40,650 bases of DNA from Chryseobacterium gleum (GCA_945902775.1 CAMDMY010000021.1:1-40650); one strand, 5' to 3'; positions 1 to 8,675 are shown, numbered from the stretch's first letter. Numbers and translations are program-made. The notes: generated from the sequence alone by a model not told the origin.

Positions 1-731
1 AATTCAAATCCTTCAAATCCTTTTTTCAAATCCATTTTAAATGGTGTGACCTGAAATTTACCAGTACCTGATGGAAATAATAATTGTTTATTTGCTTCAA
101 AACAAAAATATTCCATTCCTCTAATATTTTTGATTTCAGGATCTTTCCCGACATTTATTTCATGTTTTTCAATCGCCCCCTCTAATTCAAATTGCTCATA
201 TCCTTCAAAATGTGTTGGTCTATATCTTGCATACACTTTTGCTGTCAGAACTAACGGCTCGCCTTCATAAATTTTTGTTTTCGACTTTTCTATCACTCCA
301 AATGCAGGTTTTTTCAATTGTTTCGCTGAAAAGTCACCTGGAGCTGTTGAAATTGGTTCATCGCTTTCAATTTTAACAGTTACTGTGTTTGATTTGAAAA
401 CTTTCCTATCTTTTTTAATGTAAGCAGGACCAAAAGTATAAACACCTTCTTTCTTCATTCTTCCTATATTGGATTTATAAAAAAAAGAGGTCAACTTTCC
501 TGTATTTGCATCATATTCGGTTTCACTTCCTTGCATCAAAGCGCCGCCTTGAATAAAAGCAGAAGGCAAATCAATCGTAATATTCCCACCCAAATTTGAA
601 ATCACTTTTACAGTAATCTCCTCTCCAACTTGCGCAACCTTTGGATCCACCATTAATTGAATCATCGGTTTTTGCGAATAACAAACACCGACTAATGTAA
701 TAAATATGATACCTACTATTCTATTTAACAT
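1..731 (-). CDS. batD: BatD (oxygen-tolerance protein), N-terminal part only
   Basis: This is a partial gene: 243 codons from an ATG at 731 run off the left edge with no stop. The product starts with a signal peptide (residues 1-19, MLNRIVGIIFITLVGVCYS, cleaved before QK). A beta-rich periplasmic region follows, with the opening VDPKVAQVGEEITVKV typical of BatD. BatD proteins are membrane-anchored periplasmic components of the Bacteroides aerotolerance complex. The C-terminal membrane segments would lie outside the window. It is the last gene seen in the moxR-bat operon and starts one base after the batC stop, so it is probably translated by coupling. The identification rests on operon position plus the N-terminal pattern. 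Confidence 0.85.
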   Translation of the reverse strand, partial: MLNRIVGIIFITLVGVCYSQKPMIQLMVDPKVAQVGEEITVKVISNLGGNITIDLPSAFIQGGALMQGSETEYDANTGKLTSFFYKSNIGRMKKEGVYTFGPAYIKKDRKVFKSNTVTVKIESDEPISTAPGDFSAKQLKKPAFGVIEKSKTKIYEGEPLVLTAKVYARYRPTHFEGYEQFELEGAIEKHEINVGKDPEIKNIRGMEYFCFEANKQLLFPSGTGKFQVTPFKMDLKKGFEGFE

Positions 732-732
732 C

Positions 733-1386
733 TTACCAATCTTTACCTGTTGTTGCCTGACCTTTTTCCCCTTTGTTCTTACCTACAAGTTTTCGCTTCG
801 TTTCACTTTCTTGTTTCGAAAGTTTATCTAGCATTCTATCCACCCCTTTTTGGTTTGGCGACTTATTTTGAGATTTATTTTGAGGTTCATTCTTTGATTT
901 TGGATTTCCCTTTGGTTGATTTTGAGTTTGAGGATTAGATTTTGGATTATCTTTATTTTGTTTTTGCTTTAATTTTCGAATTGCTTCTGATAAATTATAA
1001 CGCGTTTGATTATCATACGGATTATTACGTAAAGATGTTTTATATGAATCAATCGCTCCCTGATAATTTTGTTGCTTCATTCTACTATTTCCAATATTAT
1101 GAAATTTTCGAGCATTTTTTAATTTATCTAACTTACCATTCGATGGTTTTGTATATATCTTTTCAGCATCAGCGAATGATTTTGACTTATAAGCCGATTG
1201 AGCTATTTCATTTGATAAATCAATTCCTTTTGGAGCTGTTTTTTGAGCATTTTTATACAACTTCAAAGCTTTTGGGTATTCCTTTTGCTTATAGGCTTTT
1301 CGAGCATCATCCAAAGTATCTCTCCATTGTTGAGAAAAACTCAACGAATAAATTAAAACAAATAATATAGTATATAAATACTTCAT
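733..1386 (-). CDS. batC: BatC, TPR-repeat protein of the aerotolerance operon
   Basis: The 217-residue product has a signal peptide (residues 1-18, ending SLSFS before QQ) and TPR helices over about residues 25-140. The clearest repeat is near residue 94 (FHNIGNSRMKQQNYQGAIDS). The C-terminal third is a low-complexity tail rich in Lys, Asn, Gln and Pro, as is usual for BatC. BatC is a periplasmic TPR protein thought to scaffold the VWA proteins BatA and BatB. The ATG overlaps the batB stop by 4 bases (ATGA), and batD follows after one base. The long basic tail is expected to be disordered. Confidence 0.88.
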   Translation of the reverse strand: MKYLYTILFVLIYSLSFSQQWRDTLDDARKAYKQKEYPKALKLYKNAQKTAPKGIDLSNEIAQSAYKSKSFADAEKIYTKPSNGKLDKLKNARKFHNIGNSRMKQQNYQGAIDSYKTSLRNNPYDNQTRYNLSEAIRKLKQKQNKDNPKSNPQTQNQPKGNPKSKNEPQNKSQNKSPNQKGVDRMLDKLSKQESETKRKLVGKNKGEKGQATTGKDW

Positions 1387-2546
1387 TTCTTATTAACCAT
1401 TTTATTTACCCAATCAAAACGTATACTTGCTCCTATTATATAAAGTATGTGGAAAAGTAATGCGAGAAATAATGGTAATTGATATTTCGTCTCTTTCACA
1501 TTAAACTCTAAACCATCTACTTTGGTTCGTTTCATTCGGTTAATTTGTGTTAAAAGTTCCGTTAAATTTGGGAATGGGCTTGAACTCACAATCGAATATC
1601 CTTTCGCTTTTGAAGCAATTTCGTGGATGAATTTACCATTCACTTTTGAAACAATGGATTGACCATATTCATCTGTTTTATATCCTAATTCAGGACGAGT
1701 TGGATGATTAGGAACTAACCCACCAGATTCGGTTCCTAGTCCTAATACACAAAGTTGAATTTTATCTATTATGATTCTATCCAATACTTCGTTTGGATTT
1801 TCTTCGTGATTCTCTCCATCAGTCACTAAAATGATTCCTTTTGTTGCGTTTAACTTTGAAAACATCCCAACAGAAGTTGACAAAGCTTGTGCAATATTTG
1901 TCCCCTGATTCGAAATCATATTGGTCTGAATTTCATTGATAAACATTTTGGCGGCATAGTAATCATTTGTTAGTGGTAATTGAACATATGACCCTCCAGC
2001 AAAAACAACAATCCCTAATCGTTCACCGTGTAAGTTATTAACCAATTGAATCAAAGCTCTTTTCGAAATTTCTAAACGAGACATATTCCGATCAATATCT
2101 CTAGTATTCATTGAATTTGAAACATCAATAGCAACTACTAATTCGGATGTATCTGCTGAACCTTGTACTTTTTTATTTCCATAAACTGGTATTGCTAAAG
2201 CAATAATTAAAAATACAATCGCATTTCTAAAAAAGAAAAATCGTAAAAAAGTTTGAAAATTAGAAATCGGCAATAAAAAATAGTGCTGCAATTTTGGTTG
2301 AATCCCTTCTGCAATTTTATTTATCTTCAATAATTTCTTGAAAAACAAGCTTCCAATCGGTAAAAAAACTAAATTCAACCAGAAAACATTCGGATATTTA
2401 AATGCTAAATGGTCCATCGTGATTTCATTCCCTAATGTATCATAAACTGAAATTATTAATAAAAATAAACACCAGAAAATTGCCTCCCAAACAAGTAAAC
2501 TTGTTAAAATCAAACCAATTCTATATGTAAATTTAGAGTTACTCAT
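1383..2546 (-). CDS. batB: BatB, membrane-anchored VWA-domain protein
   Basis: The 387-residue protein has N-terminal hydrophobic segments (about residues 8-27 and 45-62, then 100-118), a von Willebrand factor A domain and a C-terminal membrane helix. The metal-binding MIDAS motif DVSNS is visible, with VTDGEN further along. I chose the ATG at 2546. The same frame extends to a GTG at 2573, but that adds nine residues deep inside batA, whereas the ATG gives the usual short overlap with the batA stop (2539-2546). BatB works with BatA in the inner-membrane Bat complex, linked in Bacteroides fragilis to oxygen tolerance; its biochemical activity is not settled. It overlaps batC by 4 bases. Confidence 0.88.
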   Translation of the reverse strand: MSNSKFTYRIGLILTSLLVWEAIFWCLFLLIISVYDTLGNEITMDHLAFKYPNVFWLNLVFLPIGSLFFKKLLKINKIAEGIQPKLQHYFLLPISNFQTFLRFFFFRNAIVFLIIALAIPVYGNKKVQGSADTSELVVAIDVSNSMNTRDIDRNMSRLEISKRALIQLVNNLHGERLGIVVFAGGSYVQLPLTNDYYAAKMFINEIQTNMISNQGTNIAQALSTSVGMFSKLNATKGIILVTDGENHEENPNEVLDRIIIDKIQLCVLGLGTESGGLVPNHPTRPELGYKTDEYGQSIVSKVNGKFIHEIASKAKGYSIVSSSPFPNLTELLTQINRMKRTKVDGLEFNVKETKYQLPLFLALLFHILYIIGASIRFDWVNKMVNKK

Positions 2547-3570
2547 TTGTTCTAAATAAAATAGATTTAACACTCCAAGTTAAGACTAAAAGTAACAATG
2601 CCCAATTTAAAAAACCTGATGGATTCGCCGGCGGATCTATTTGATAGTGTTTATCGAGTATTTTTCGTTTCTCTAATTGCTCGATCTCCTTATAAATAAC
2701 TTGTAAACTCTGATTATCTGTGGCTCTAAAATATTTCCCTCCAGTTTTATCAGCGATGGTTTTCAACGTTTTTTCATCGATTTCAACCGGAACATTCTCG
2801 AAACGAACACCAAAAGGAGTAATAATTGGAGAAAGCGCTTCACCATTTGTACCCATACCTATTGTATACACTCGAACATTTTTCGCTTTTGCTAATTCTG
2901 CAGCTGTTTCGGGTGATATTTCTCCAGCGCAATTACTTCCATCTGTTAATAATATAATCACTTTAGATGGAAGTGAATCATTACGTAATCTTGAAACTGC
3001 CGTTCCTAAACCTGTTCCAATTGCAGTCCCTTGTTCTAAATCTTCACCCGTAACCTTATCTATTTGATCTTTTAAAATCGTGTAATCTAATGTTGTCGGA
3101 CAAGCTGTAAATGCTTCACCTGCAAAAACGACTAAACCAATTCTATCACCTTTTCTACCTTCAACAAACTCTTTAGCAACCATTTTTGAAGCTTCTAACC
3201 TATTCGGTTCAAAATCTCTAGCAAACATGGACAATGAAACATCCATTGCAATCACAATATCAATCCCGTTTTTATAGCTTTCATTAAAATTTTCATCAGA
3301 ACTCCAATTAAAGGGTTTAGCCAAAGCAACAATCAATAGAACTAAAACAAACGCATAGACAACAATGAAAATTTTTCTTACATCTGAAATCCAAACCGAT
3401 TTTAACTGATTTTGTTCAGCGTCTGTTCTTGAAAACTTTACTTCTCCAGATTTCTTTTTTTCATTTTTCCACATTAAATAAATGAAAACAGGTACAAACA
3501 ATAACAACCACAACCAATGTGGAGCTAGAAAATCATATTCCCAAAATAATATATTCCAATTATTCAACAT
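2539..3570 (-). CDS. batA: BatA, membrane-anchored VWA-domain protein
   Basis: The 343-residue protein has two N-terminal membrane helices (about residues 17-34 and 66-85), a VWA domain and one C-terminal helix (about 320-338). This is the standard BatA layout. The MIDAS motif is intact: Asp110-x-Ser112-x-Ser114, a Thr in TTLDY and the LLTDGSN strand. The VWA domain should face the periplasm and bind a divalent metal together with a partner protein. The ATG overlaps the upstream gene by 11 bases and the end overlaps batB by 8, so the operon is translationally coupled throughout. BatA and BatB are paralogues; the earlier position and shorter N-terminus mark this one as BatA. Confidence 0.9.
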   Translation of the reverse strand: MLNNWNILFWEYDFLAPHWLWLLLFVPVFIYLMWKNEKKKSGEVKFSRTDAEQNQLKSVWISDVRKIFIVVYAFVLVLLIVALAKPFNWSSDENFNESYKNGIDIVIAMDVSLSMFARDFEPNRLEASKMVAKEFVEGRKGDRIGLVVFAGEAFTACPTTLDYTILKDQIDKVTGEDLEQGTAIGTGLGTAVSRLRNDSLPSKVIILLTDGSNCAGEISPETAAELAKAKNVRVYTIGMGTNGEALSPIITPFGVRFENVPVEIDEKTLKTIADKTGGKYFRATDNQSLQVIYKEIEQLEKRKILDKHYQIDPPANPSGFLNWALLLLVLTWSVKSILFRTNE

Positions 3571-4537
3571 CTTCTAGTTCTAATAAGGAAGTTTGTTCTA
3601 CGATTTGTTTCGCTGTAGATGAAAGTCGAATAACCGTAATTTCTTCTGGTTCAGACTTCGCAAATTTCACCATATCCGATTGATTCAAAATCTCTCCAAT
3701 TTCATCAATCGTTAAGACAGGGATTCCTTTTTGAGTCAGTAATAATTTAGACTCATACGATGTTTTCTCTATTAAACTTAAGGCATAACGTTTAGATAAA
3801 TATTCTCTTAATATAAAAGACAATTCAACATAGTGTTCTTTTAAAAGTCCTTGCTTCCACAATTGTTTTTTCTCTAAATTCTGAATTGCTAAAATGGTTT
3901 TTTCTTTTAATGAAAGTGGGCGAACAACTTCATTTAAAATCGGTTTTAATTTCTCTTTTTTACGGTTTCTTAATCGATAGAAAATAAATAAACCGATAAG
4001 AATAAGTAGAACGGTATAAAACCACCATCCATTTTTGGAATTAAATTCTTTTAATGCTTCTTTGATAGAAAACTTTTTTGGTGGAAGTTTCACAAACGAC
4101 TCTTTAATATCATAAATATCTTGACCTTTTTTAGATTTCACTAAATCAACGAAAAATGAAACAGATGGAAAATAATTAACTTTCCCGTTAATTGTATATT
4201 TCACTGTCTGAATTTGAAAAAAACCTGAATCCCAAGGAGTTACTTTATACGACCCAAACCATTCTCTCTTTCCTTTATTAATTAATATAGTATCTTCAAA
4301 CGGATCAACAATTTCAAGACTCGTTTTTTCTTTCTGATTTTTAGGATTTTGCGCCGCTAAATTTAATTTAAAAGGCTCAAAACTAATGTTTTCACCATTT
4401 TTTAAAGTAACGTGATAGGTAACGACAAATTGTTCACCTACCAAAAGTTTATTTTTATCGAGTATGGTTTGGCCCTCTTGTCCGAAAACAAAGAAACCAA
4501 TCAAACTCAAAAAAACTATGTAAATCCAATTTCTCAT
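3560..4537 (-). CDS. Unassigned membrane protein of the Bat operon (between DUF58 and batA)
   Basis: The 325-residue product has a signal peptide (about residues 1-19, ending FFVFG), a beta-rich extracytoplasmic region to about residue 165 and one membrane helix (about 170-188, WFYTVLLILIGLFIFY). A basic stretch and a helical cytoplasmic tail follow. A gene with this layout usually sits here in Bacteroidota bat operons. The N-terminal half resembles BatD-type oxygen-tolerance domains in style (GEQFVVTYHVTLKNGE), and the tail resembles DUF4381-like proteins of related MoxR-VWA operons, but I cannot assign a family firmly. It overlaps the DUF58 gene by 4 bases and batA by 11, so it is almost certainly part of the complex. 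Confidence 0.75.
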   Translation of the reverse strand: MRNWIYIVFLSLIGFFVFGQEGQTILDKNKLLVGEQFVVTYHVTLKNGENISFEPFKLNLAAQNPKNQKEKTSLEIVDPFEDTILINKGKREWFGSYKVTPWDSGFFQIQTVKYTINGKVNYFPSVSFFVDLVKSKKGQDIYDIKESFVKLPPKKFSIKEALKEFNSKNGWWFYTVLLILIGLFIFYRLRNRKKEKLKPILNEVVRPLSLKEKTILAIQNLEKKQLWKQGLLKEHYVELSFILREYLSKRYALSLIEKTSYESKLLLTQKGIPVLTIDEIGEILNQSDMVKFAKSEPEEITVIRLSSTAKQIVEQTSLLELEDVE

Positions 4538-5406
4538 TTTCCTCTTTGCTGAAATAATGCGATTAATGGTCTAATAAAATTGTCATCTGTTGAAATTGAG
4601 ACATAGTCAATTCCAGATTTTTTAAATTCACTAAATAATTTATTTTCTAAATCTTTATATCCGTTCAAATAATTCGATCTCACCTTTTCAGAATTAGTAT
4701 TCACCCAAGTTGTATTTCCTGATTCGGCATTGTATAATTGAATCAATCCCATTTTAGGGAGCTCATATTCAGCAATATCACTCAATCTTATAGCTACCAT
4801 ATCATGCTTTTTGTTACTCACTTTTAGTCCTTCCATGAAATTATTATCATCCATAAAATCACTGATCACAAACGATATACTTCGCTTCTTTTGGGTATTT
4901 CTAAAAAACTTTAAAGCTTCATTAATATTTGTCCCTTTACTTTTAGGTTTAAATTCTATTAATTCTCTTAAAATAACCAATGCGTGTTTTCGACCTTTAT
5001 CAGGTACTATATACTTTTCAACTTGATCCGAAACGAAAATTGCGCCTACTTTATCGTTATTATTTATTGCAGAAAATGCTAAAACAGAGGCTATTTCTAA
5101 AGAAAGCTCTTTTTTCGATTTCTCAACCGTTCCAAATTCTTCAGAACCAGAAATATCGATTATTAACATTACAGTTAATTCTCTTTCCTCTTCAAAAACC
5201 TTCACAAACGGACTATTAAAACGAGCAGTTACATTCCAATCAATCGTTCGCACCTCATCTCCTATCTGATAATCTCGAACTTCACTAAATGCCATACCTC
5301 TTCCTTTGAACGCCGAATGGTATTCACCAGAAAAAACTTGTTTTGTCAAGCCTTTCGTCTTGATTTCAAGTCTTTGTATTTTTTTTAGAAGTTCTTTGGT
5401 ATCCAT
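4534..5406 (-). CDS. DUF58 family protein (degenerate VWA fold)
   Basis: The 290-residue cytoplasmic protein shows the DUF58 signature near residues 36-62 (GRGMAFSEVRDYQIGDEVR, then IDWNVTARF). A VWA-like segment follows with DISGS at residues 84-88, the position of the MIDAS motif. DUF58 proteins accompany MoxR ATPases and VWA proteins and probably help the ATPase act on its client; no enzymatic reaction is known. The gene follows moxR after about 100 bases that contain a perfect palindrome, and it overlaps the next gene by 4 bases. No signal peptide or membrane helix is seen. Confidence 0.9.
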   Translation of the reverse strand: MDTKELLKKIQRLEIKTKGLTKQVFSGEYHSAFKGRGMAFSEVRDYQIGDEVRTIDWNVTARFNSPFVKVFEEERELTVMLIIDISGSEEFGTVEKSKKELSLEIASVLAFSAINNNDKVGAIFVSDQVEKYIVPDKGRKHALVILRELIEFKPKSKGTNINEALKFFRNTQKKRSISFVISDFMDDNNFMEGLKVSNKKHDMVAIRLSDIAEYELPKMGLIQLYNAESGNTTWVNTNSEKVRSNYLNGYKDLENKLFSEFKKSGIDYVSISTDDNFIRPLIALFQQRGK

Positions 5407-5423
5407 TTTTATATTTTTTGCAG

Positions 5424-5443
5424 TGGATGATCGCGATCATCCA
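5424..5443. repeat. 20-bp perfect palindrome between moxR and the DUF58 gene
   Basis: TGGATGATCG is followed directly by its reverse complement CGATCATCCA, with no loop. Related words recur just downstream: GCGACCATCCA at 5451-5461 and ATCGATCATTC at 5466-5476. The patch is clearly richer in G+C than its surroundings. It lies in the only real gap inside the moxR-bat operon. It may be an RNA hairpin that affects processing or partial termination, a dispersed repeat, or a protein-binding site. There is no T-run typical of an intrinsic terminator. Confidence 0.75.
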
Positions 5444-5505
5444 GTACTTCGCGACCATCCAACACATCGATCATTCATTATAAATTAAAAAACAATCAAT
5501 AATTA

Positions 5506-6528
5506 TTAAGGTACTTCAACTTTATTAATGATTTTTGAAATAATGTCGTTTGCTGAAATATTTTCTGCTTCTGCTTCGTATGTCAAACCGATACGATGAC
5601 GCATTACATCTGGGGCAATTGCTCGAACATCTTCCGGAATTACAAATGCTCTATTTTGCAAAAAGGCAAATGCTTTCGCTGCTAATGCCAGATTAATACT
5701 CGCTCGAGGTGAACAACCAAAATCAATTAATGATTCTAAATGTCCAAGACCATATTTTTGAGGAGTTCTTGTTGCGTAAACTATATCGACAATGTATTGC
5801 TCTATTTTTTCATCTAGATAAATATCTCGAACTAATTCTCTAGAGCGAATAATATCAGATGCTGATACTACTTTTTTCACTTTCGCTAATCCTTCTTTTC
5901 TAACATTCGAACGAATGATTAATTTTTCCTCTTCTTTTGAAGGATAATCTAATAATACCTTTAGCATAAATCGATCAACCTGAGCTTCGGGTAAAGGATA
6001 AGTTCCTTCCTGATCAATTGGGTTCATCGTTGCTAAAACCAAAAATGGATCTGGTAAATTGAACGTCTCATCACCAATAGTTATTTGACGTTCTTGCATT
6101 GCTTCCAATAAAGCACTTTGGACTTTAGCTGGGGCACGATTAATCTCATCTGCCAAAACAAGATTTGAAAAAACCGGACCTTTTCGAACTGTAAAAGATT
6201 CTGTTTTTTGACTATAAATTAAAGTCCCTGTAACATCAGCTGGTAATAAATCAGGCGTAAATTGAATTCTACTAAAATCAACATCAATCGCTTCAGACAA
6301 CGTTTTTATAGCTAATGTTTTAGCTAATCCAGGAACACCCTCAAGTAACACGTGGCCGTTCGCTAATAAAGCTATCAACAAACGATCTACCATATATTGC
6401 TGACCTACAATTACATTTGAAATTTCTTGTTTCAACTGTGACATTAAATAATTTTCATTTTTAATCTTTTCTCCTAAAATGCGTATAGCTTCAGAAGGAT
6501 TAAGAGTATTATTTATTGTATCCGACAT
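5506..6528 (-). CDS. MoxR-family AAA+ ATPase
   Basis: The 340-residue product is a standard MoxR ATPase. Walker A is GVPGLAKT (residues 64-71), Walker B is LVLADE (about 123-128) followed by NRAPAKVQSALLEAMQE, and the sensor region reads VLATMNP. MoxR proteins act as chaperone-like ATPases on the VWA proteins encoded beside them. I chose the ATG at 6528 (MSDTINN); an ATG at 6534 and a TTG at 6552 are also in frame but extend beyond the conserved start. This is the first gene of the bat operon. It is divergent from the zinc-ribbon gene at 6639, so its promoter must lie in 6529-6640. A CAACTTTG at about 6551-6558 (minus) resembles a -7 box but has no clear -33 partner. Confidence 0.92.
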   Translation of the reverse strand: MSDTINNTLNPSEAIRILGEKIKNENYLMSQLKQEISNVIVGQQYMVDRLLIALLANGHVLLEGVPGLAKTLAIKTLSEAIDVDFSRIQFTPDLLPADVTGTLIYSQKTESFTVRKGPVFSNLVLADEINRAPAKVQSALLEAMQERQITIGDETFNLPDPFLVLATMNPIDQEGTYPLPEAQVDRFMLKVLLDYPSKEEEKLIIRSNVRKEGLAKVKKVVSASDIIRSRELVRDIYLDEKIEQYIVDIVYATRTPQKYGLGHLESLIDFGCSPRASINLALAAKAFAFLQNRAFVIPEDVRAIAPDVMRHRIGLTYEAEAENISANDIISKIINKVEVP

Positions 6529-6578
6529 AATCATTGTAATTTTAACATGCAAAGTTGTTAAAGTTTCATCGGAAGCGC

Positions 6579-6609
6579 TTGTTTTTGCTGTTAAATAATG
6601 TTAACATTG
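6579..6609 (+). promoter_or_regulatory. Probable Bacteroidota-type promoter for the zinc-ribbon gene
   Basis: TTG at 6579-6581, a 20-base spacer and TAACATTG at 6602-6609 match the Bacteroidota consensus (TTTG, N19-21, TAnnTTTG) with one mismatch in the -7 box. The predicted transcript start lies about 20 bases before the ATG at 6639. Confidence 0.4.
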
Positions 6610-6638
6610 CTCCTCGAAAATGAATAAAAATTGTTAAA

Positions 6639-7001
6639 ATGGAACCACGTAAATGCCAAGAATGTGCTCAAGTATTAAGAGGTAGAAAAGATCAAAAATT
6701 TTGTTCTGATTATTGTCGTAATACTTATAATAATCGATTAAATGAAGATGCTACCAATTACGTTAGAAGAATCAATAACATTTTAAGAAAAAACCGAAGA
6801 ATACTTGCAACCTTGAATCCAAATGGTAAAATAACTATAGAGGGTATTAAATTAGGTGAAGAAGGATTTAATTTTCATTATTTTACTAATATCTATAAAA
6901 CTCAAAAAGGAGCTATTTACCATTTTTGTTACGATCAAGGTTATTTAAAAATGGAAAATGATCAATATATGTTAGTCCAAAAGCAAGATTACGTAAAATA
7001 G
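6639..7001 (+). CDS. Small zinc-ribbon protein of unknown function
   Basis: The 120-residue protein begins with a probable zinc-binding module: Cys6-x2-Cys9 and, after about a dozen residues, CSDYCRNTYNNR. This CxxC/CxxxC arrangement resembles short zinc ribbons (DUF2116-like) that often precede a basic region. The rest has a basic helical segment (YVRRINNILRKNRRILATLN) and a beta-rich end. The mixture suggests nucleic-acid or ribosome binding, but this is inference only. It is a single gene, divergent from moxR and not obviously co-transcribed with 7128. Confidence 0.7.
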   Translation: MEPRKCQECAQVLRGRKDQKFCSDYCRNTYNNRLNEDATNYVRRINNILRKNRRILATLNPNGKITIEGIKLGEEGFNFHYFTNIYKTQKGAIYHFCYDQGYLKMENDQYMLVQKQDYVK

Positions 7002-7127
7002 TTTATTTCTTAAATATTTGATTTACAGTTAAATAAATTAAATTTAATGTTTTTAATTAAACCTTTTCACAAATATTGTGTCTAATTTAAAAACAAGATT
7101 ATTATTTTTAACTGAAATTTTTATACT

Positions 7128-7991
7128 ATGAAACTTAAAACTGGATTATCGCTTTTTTTAGCAGGAGTAACTTTAAGCCTTGCAATTGTAAGTTGTAAAA
7201 AAACAACTACCACACCTTCTACTGACATTGACACTGATACCTCAGTTGCAGCAGATAATAGTTTAGCAGAGGGGATATATAACGATGTTCAAAATATTTC
7301 TGATCAAGCATCAAATGGGGATTTAAAATTTTACTCACCACTTTACAATGGTGACCTTCAAGATATTCAAACTTTTGAAAAAATTAGTTGTGCAACAATA
7401 ACACACGACTCACTTTCAACTCCAAGAACTTTAGTTATTGATTTTGGTTCAACTAATTGTTTATGTCAGGATGGAAATAATAGAAGAGGTAAAATTAATA
7501 TTTCATATATTGGAAAATACAGAGAAAGTGGTTCTGTTCATACCATTTCATTTACAGACTATTTTGTAAATGACAATCAAGTAACCGGCACAAAATCTGT
7601 TACAAACAATGGTTTAAATGCAAATGGACACACAACATTTACAATTGCAGTTGATGGACAAATTATAAAAGCAAATTCAGCAGGAACACTTACTTGGAAA
7701 TCAAATAGAACGAGAGAATGGTTAGTAGGTGAAGATACAAAAACTTGGGTTGATGATGTATATTCAATAACGGGATCTACTTCTGGATCAAATTCTAACG
7801 GTAACTCATTCACTTCGTTAATTACAACTCCATTACATAGAGCTTTAAACTGTCATTGGTTTGATGCAGGAGTTCTAGAAGTAAATCAAACAGGGAAGGT
7901 TTTAAAAACAATTAATTACGGATCTGGATCTTGTGATGCGAATGCAACTGTAACTATTTTGGGTAAAACATATCCAATTACGTTGAAATAA
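7128..7991 (+). CDS. Putative lipoprotein of a Bacteroidota-specific family
   Basis: The 287-residue product has a type II signal peptide with lipobox AIVSC (about residues 19-23) and then a Lys/Thr-rich linker, so it should be lipid-anchored in the envelope. The mature part is beta-rich with a pattern I recognise from many uncharacterised Bacteroidota lipoproteins: CLCQDGNNRRGKINISY, then SFTDYFVNDNQVTGTKSVTN, a long strand-rich middle and GSGSCDANATVTILGK near the end. Four Cys residues in the mature domain could form disulfides. No enzymatic motif is visible. The gene ends at a strong bidirectional terminator. I cannot assign a function. Confidence 0.75.
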   Translation: MKLKTGLSLFLAGVTLSLAIVSCKKTTTTPSTDIDTDTSVAADNSLAEGIYNDVQNISDQASNGDLKFYSPLYNGDLQDIQTFEKISCATITHDSLSTPRTLVIDFGSTNCLCQDGNNRRGKINISYIGKYRESGSVHTISFTDYFVNDNQVTGTKSVTNNGLNANGHTTFTIAVDGQIIKANSAGTLTWKSNRTREWLVGEDTKTWVDDVYSITGSTSGSNSNGNSFTSLITTPLHRALNCHWFDAGVLEVNQTGKVLKTINYGSGSCDANATVTILGKTYPITLK

Positions 7992-8005
7992 AATCTTTTA
8001 AAAAG

Positions 8006-8045
8006 ATACATGAAAGGCAGTCAAAAATGACTGCCTTTCATGTAT
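8006..8045. terminator. Bidirectional intrinsic terminator
   Basis: Two perfect 18-base arms (8006-8023 and 8028-8045) enclose an AAAA loop. The hairpin sits between convergent genes, the lipoprotein (ends 7991) and the acetyltransferase (ends 8051, minus), and can serve both. A-rich sequence on the left and T/A-rich sequence on the right provide weak U-tracts. Confidence 0.85.
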
Positions 8046-8050
8046 ATAAA

Positions 8051-8551
8051 TCATTCCAATATTTTCTCCATAACATAATCCTCCATCAAAAAGCCATTCC
8101 CGATTTCTATATCTTCCTCCTTGACTATTTTAAACCTTTTCTTTAAATAAAAATCAATTGCCTTATTATAACGATTCACATTTAATGACAAACTATTGAT
8201 TTTATTCAATTTGGAATACTGAAAAACATGCTCAATTAATTTATCACCTACTCCTTTTCCTTGAAATTCTGGTATTACATAAATTTTATGAATTTTAGCA
8301 TTTCCTATAATTGGATAATTTAATTCGATTCCAATAAACCCTAAATCATTTCCATTATGATTCAAAATATAAAATTTATGGCCATTTTCAATCTGGGATG
8401 ATAAAATATCGACTGAATACATCCAATCCAACATATATCTAATTTGTTCATTGGTAAGAATTTCTTTAAATGTTTCTGGCCATGTTAATTCAGCAATTAC
8501 TTTAATTCTGAAAACATCTTTTTTTGAAACTTCAATTATTTCCATTCGCAT
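8051..8551 (-). CDS. GNAT-family N-acetyltransferase
   Basis: The 166-residue protein fits a GNAT domain over nearly its whole length. The acetyl-CoA binding motif A is clear at about residues 89-104 (HKIYVIPEFQGKGVGDKLI, with QGKGVG as the pyrophosphate loop). Motif B follows in LNVNRYNKAIDFYLKKRFK. The N-terminal TWPETFKEILTNEQ resembles the small-molecule or peptide acetyltransferase subgroup. The substrate cannot be told from sequence. ATGs at 8551 and 8545 are both possible starts. It is divergent from apaG and convergent with the lipoprotein gene. Confidence 0.88.
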   Translation of the reverse strand: MRMEIIEVSKKDVFRIKVIAELTWPETFKEILTNEQIRYMLDWMYSVDILSSQIENGHKFYILNHNGNDLGFIGIELNYPIIGNAKIHKIYVIPEFQGKGVGDKLIEHVFQYSKLNKINSLSLNVNRYNKAIDFYLKKRFKIVKEEDIEIGNGFLMEDYVMEKILE

Positions 8552-8621
8552 AAATTGTTTTGATAAAATTAAAATTGCATTAGTAAATAACCTAAATTAT
8601 TATCAAATTTTTCTGTTAAAA

Positions 8622-8653
8622 TTTGATTTATATAGATAGAATTGTTATATTCG
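8622..8653 (+). promoter_or_regulatory. Promoter for apaG
   Basis: TTTG at 8622-8625, exactly 20 bases, then TATATTCG at 8646-8653 match the Bacteroidota promoter consensus with one mismatch in the -7 element. The predicted start falls near 8660, about 15 bases before the apaG ATG. Confidence 0.55.
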
Positions 8654-8675
8654 ATAAAACGTATAAAAATTGATT

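Noticed and set aside
750-938. 62-codon plus-strand frame opposite the batC tail
   Set aside because: Antisense to the low-complexity BatC C-terminus, with no start context or homology.
942-1370. 142-codon open frame on the plus strand opposite batC
   Set aside because: Its product has no recognisable domain and lies fully antisense to a TPR gene with clear homology. Long antisense frames arise from the Lys/Asn-rich composition of that gene.
2720-3067. 115-codon plus-strand frame opposite batA
   Set aside because: Mirror of the conserved VWA domain; no protein features of its own.
6529-6552. TTG-initiated N-terminal extension of MoxR
   Set aside because: ATG codons at 6534 and 6528 are available and fit the family start better.
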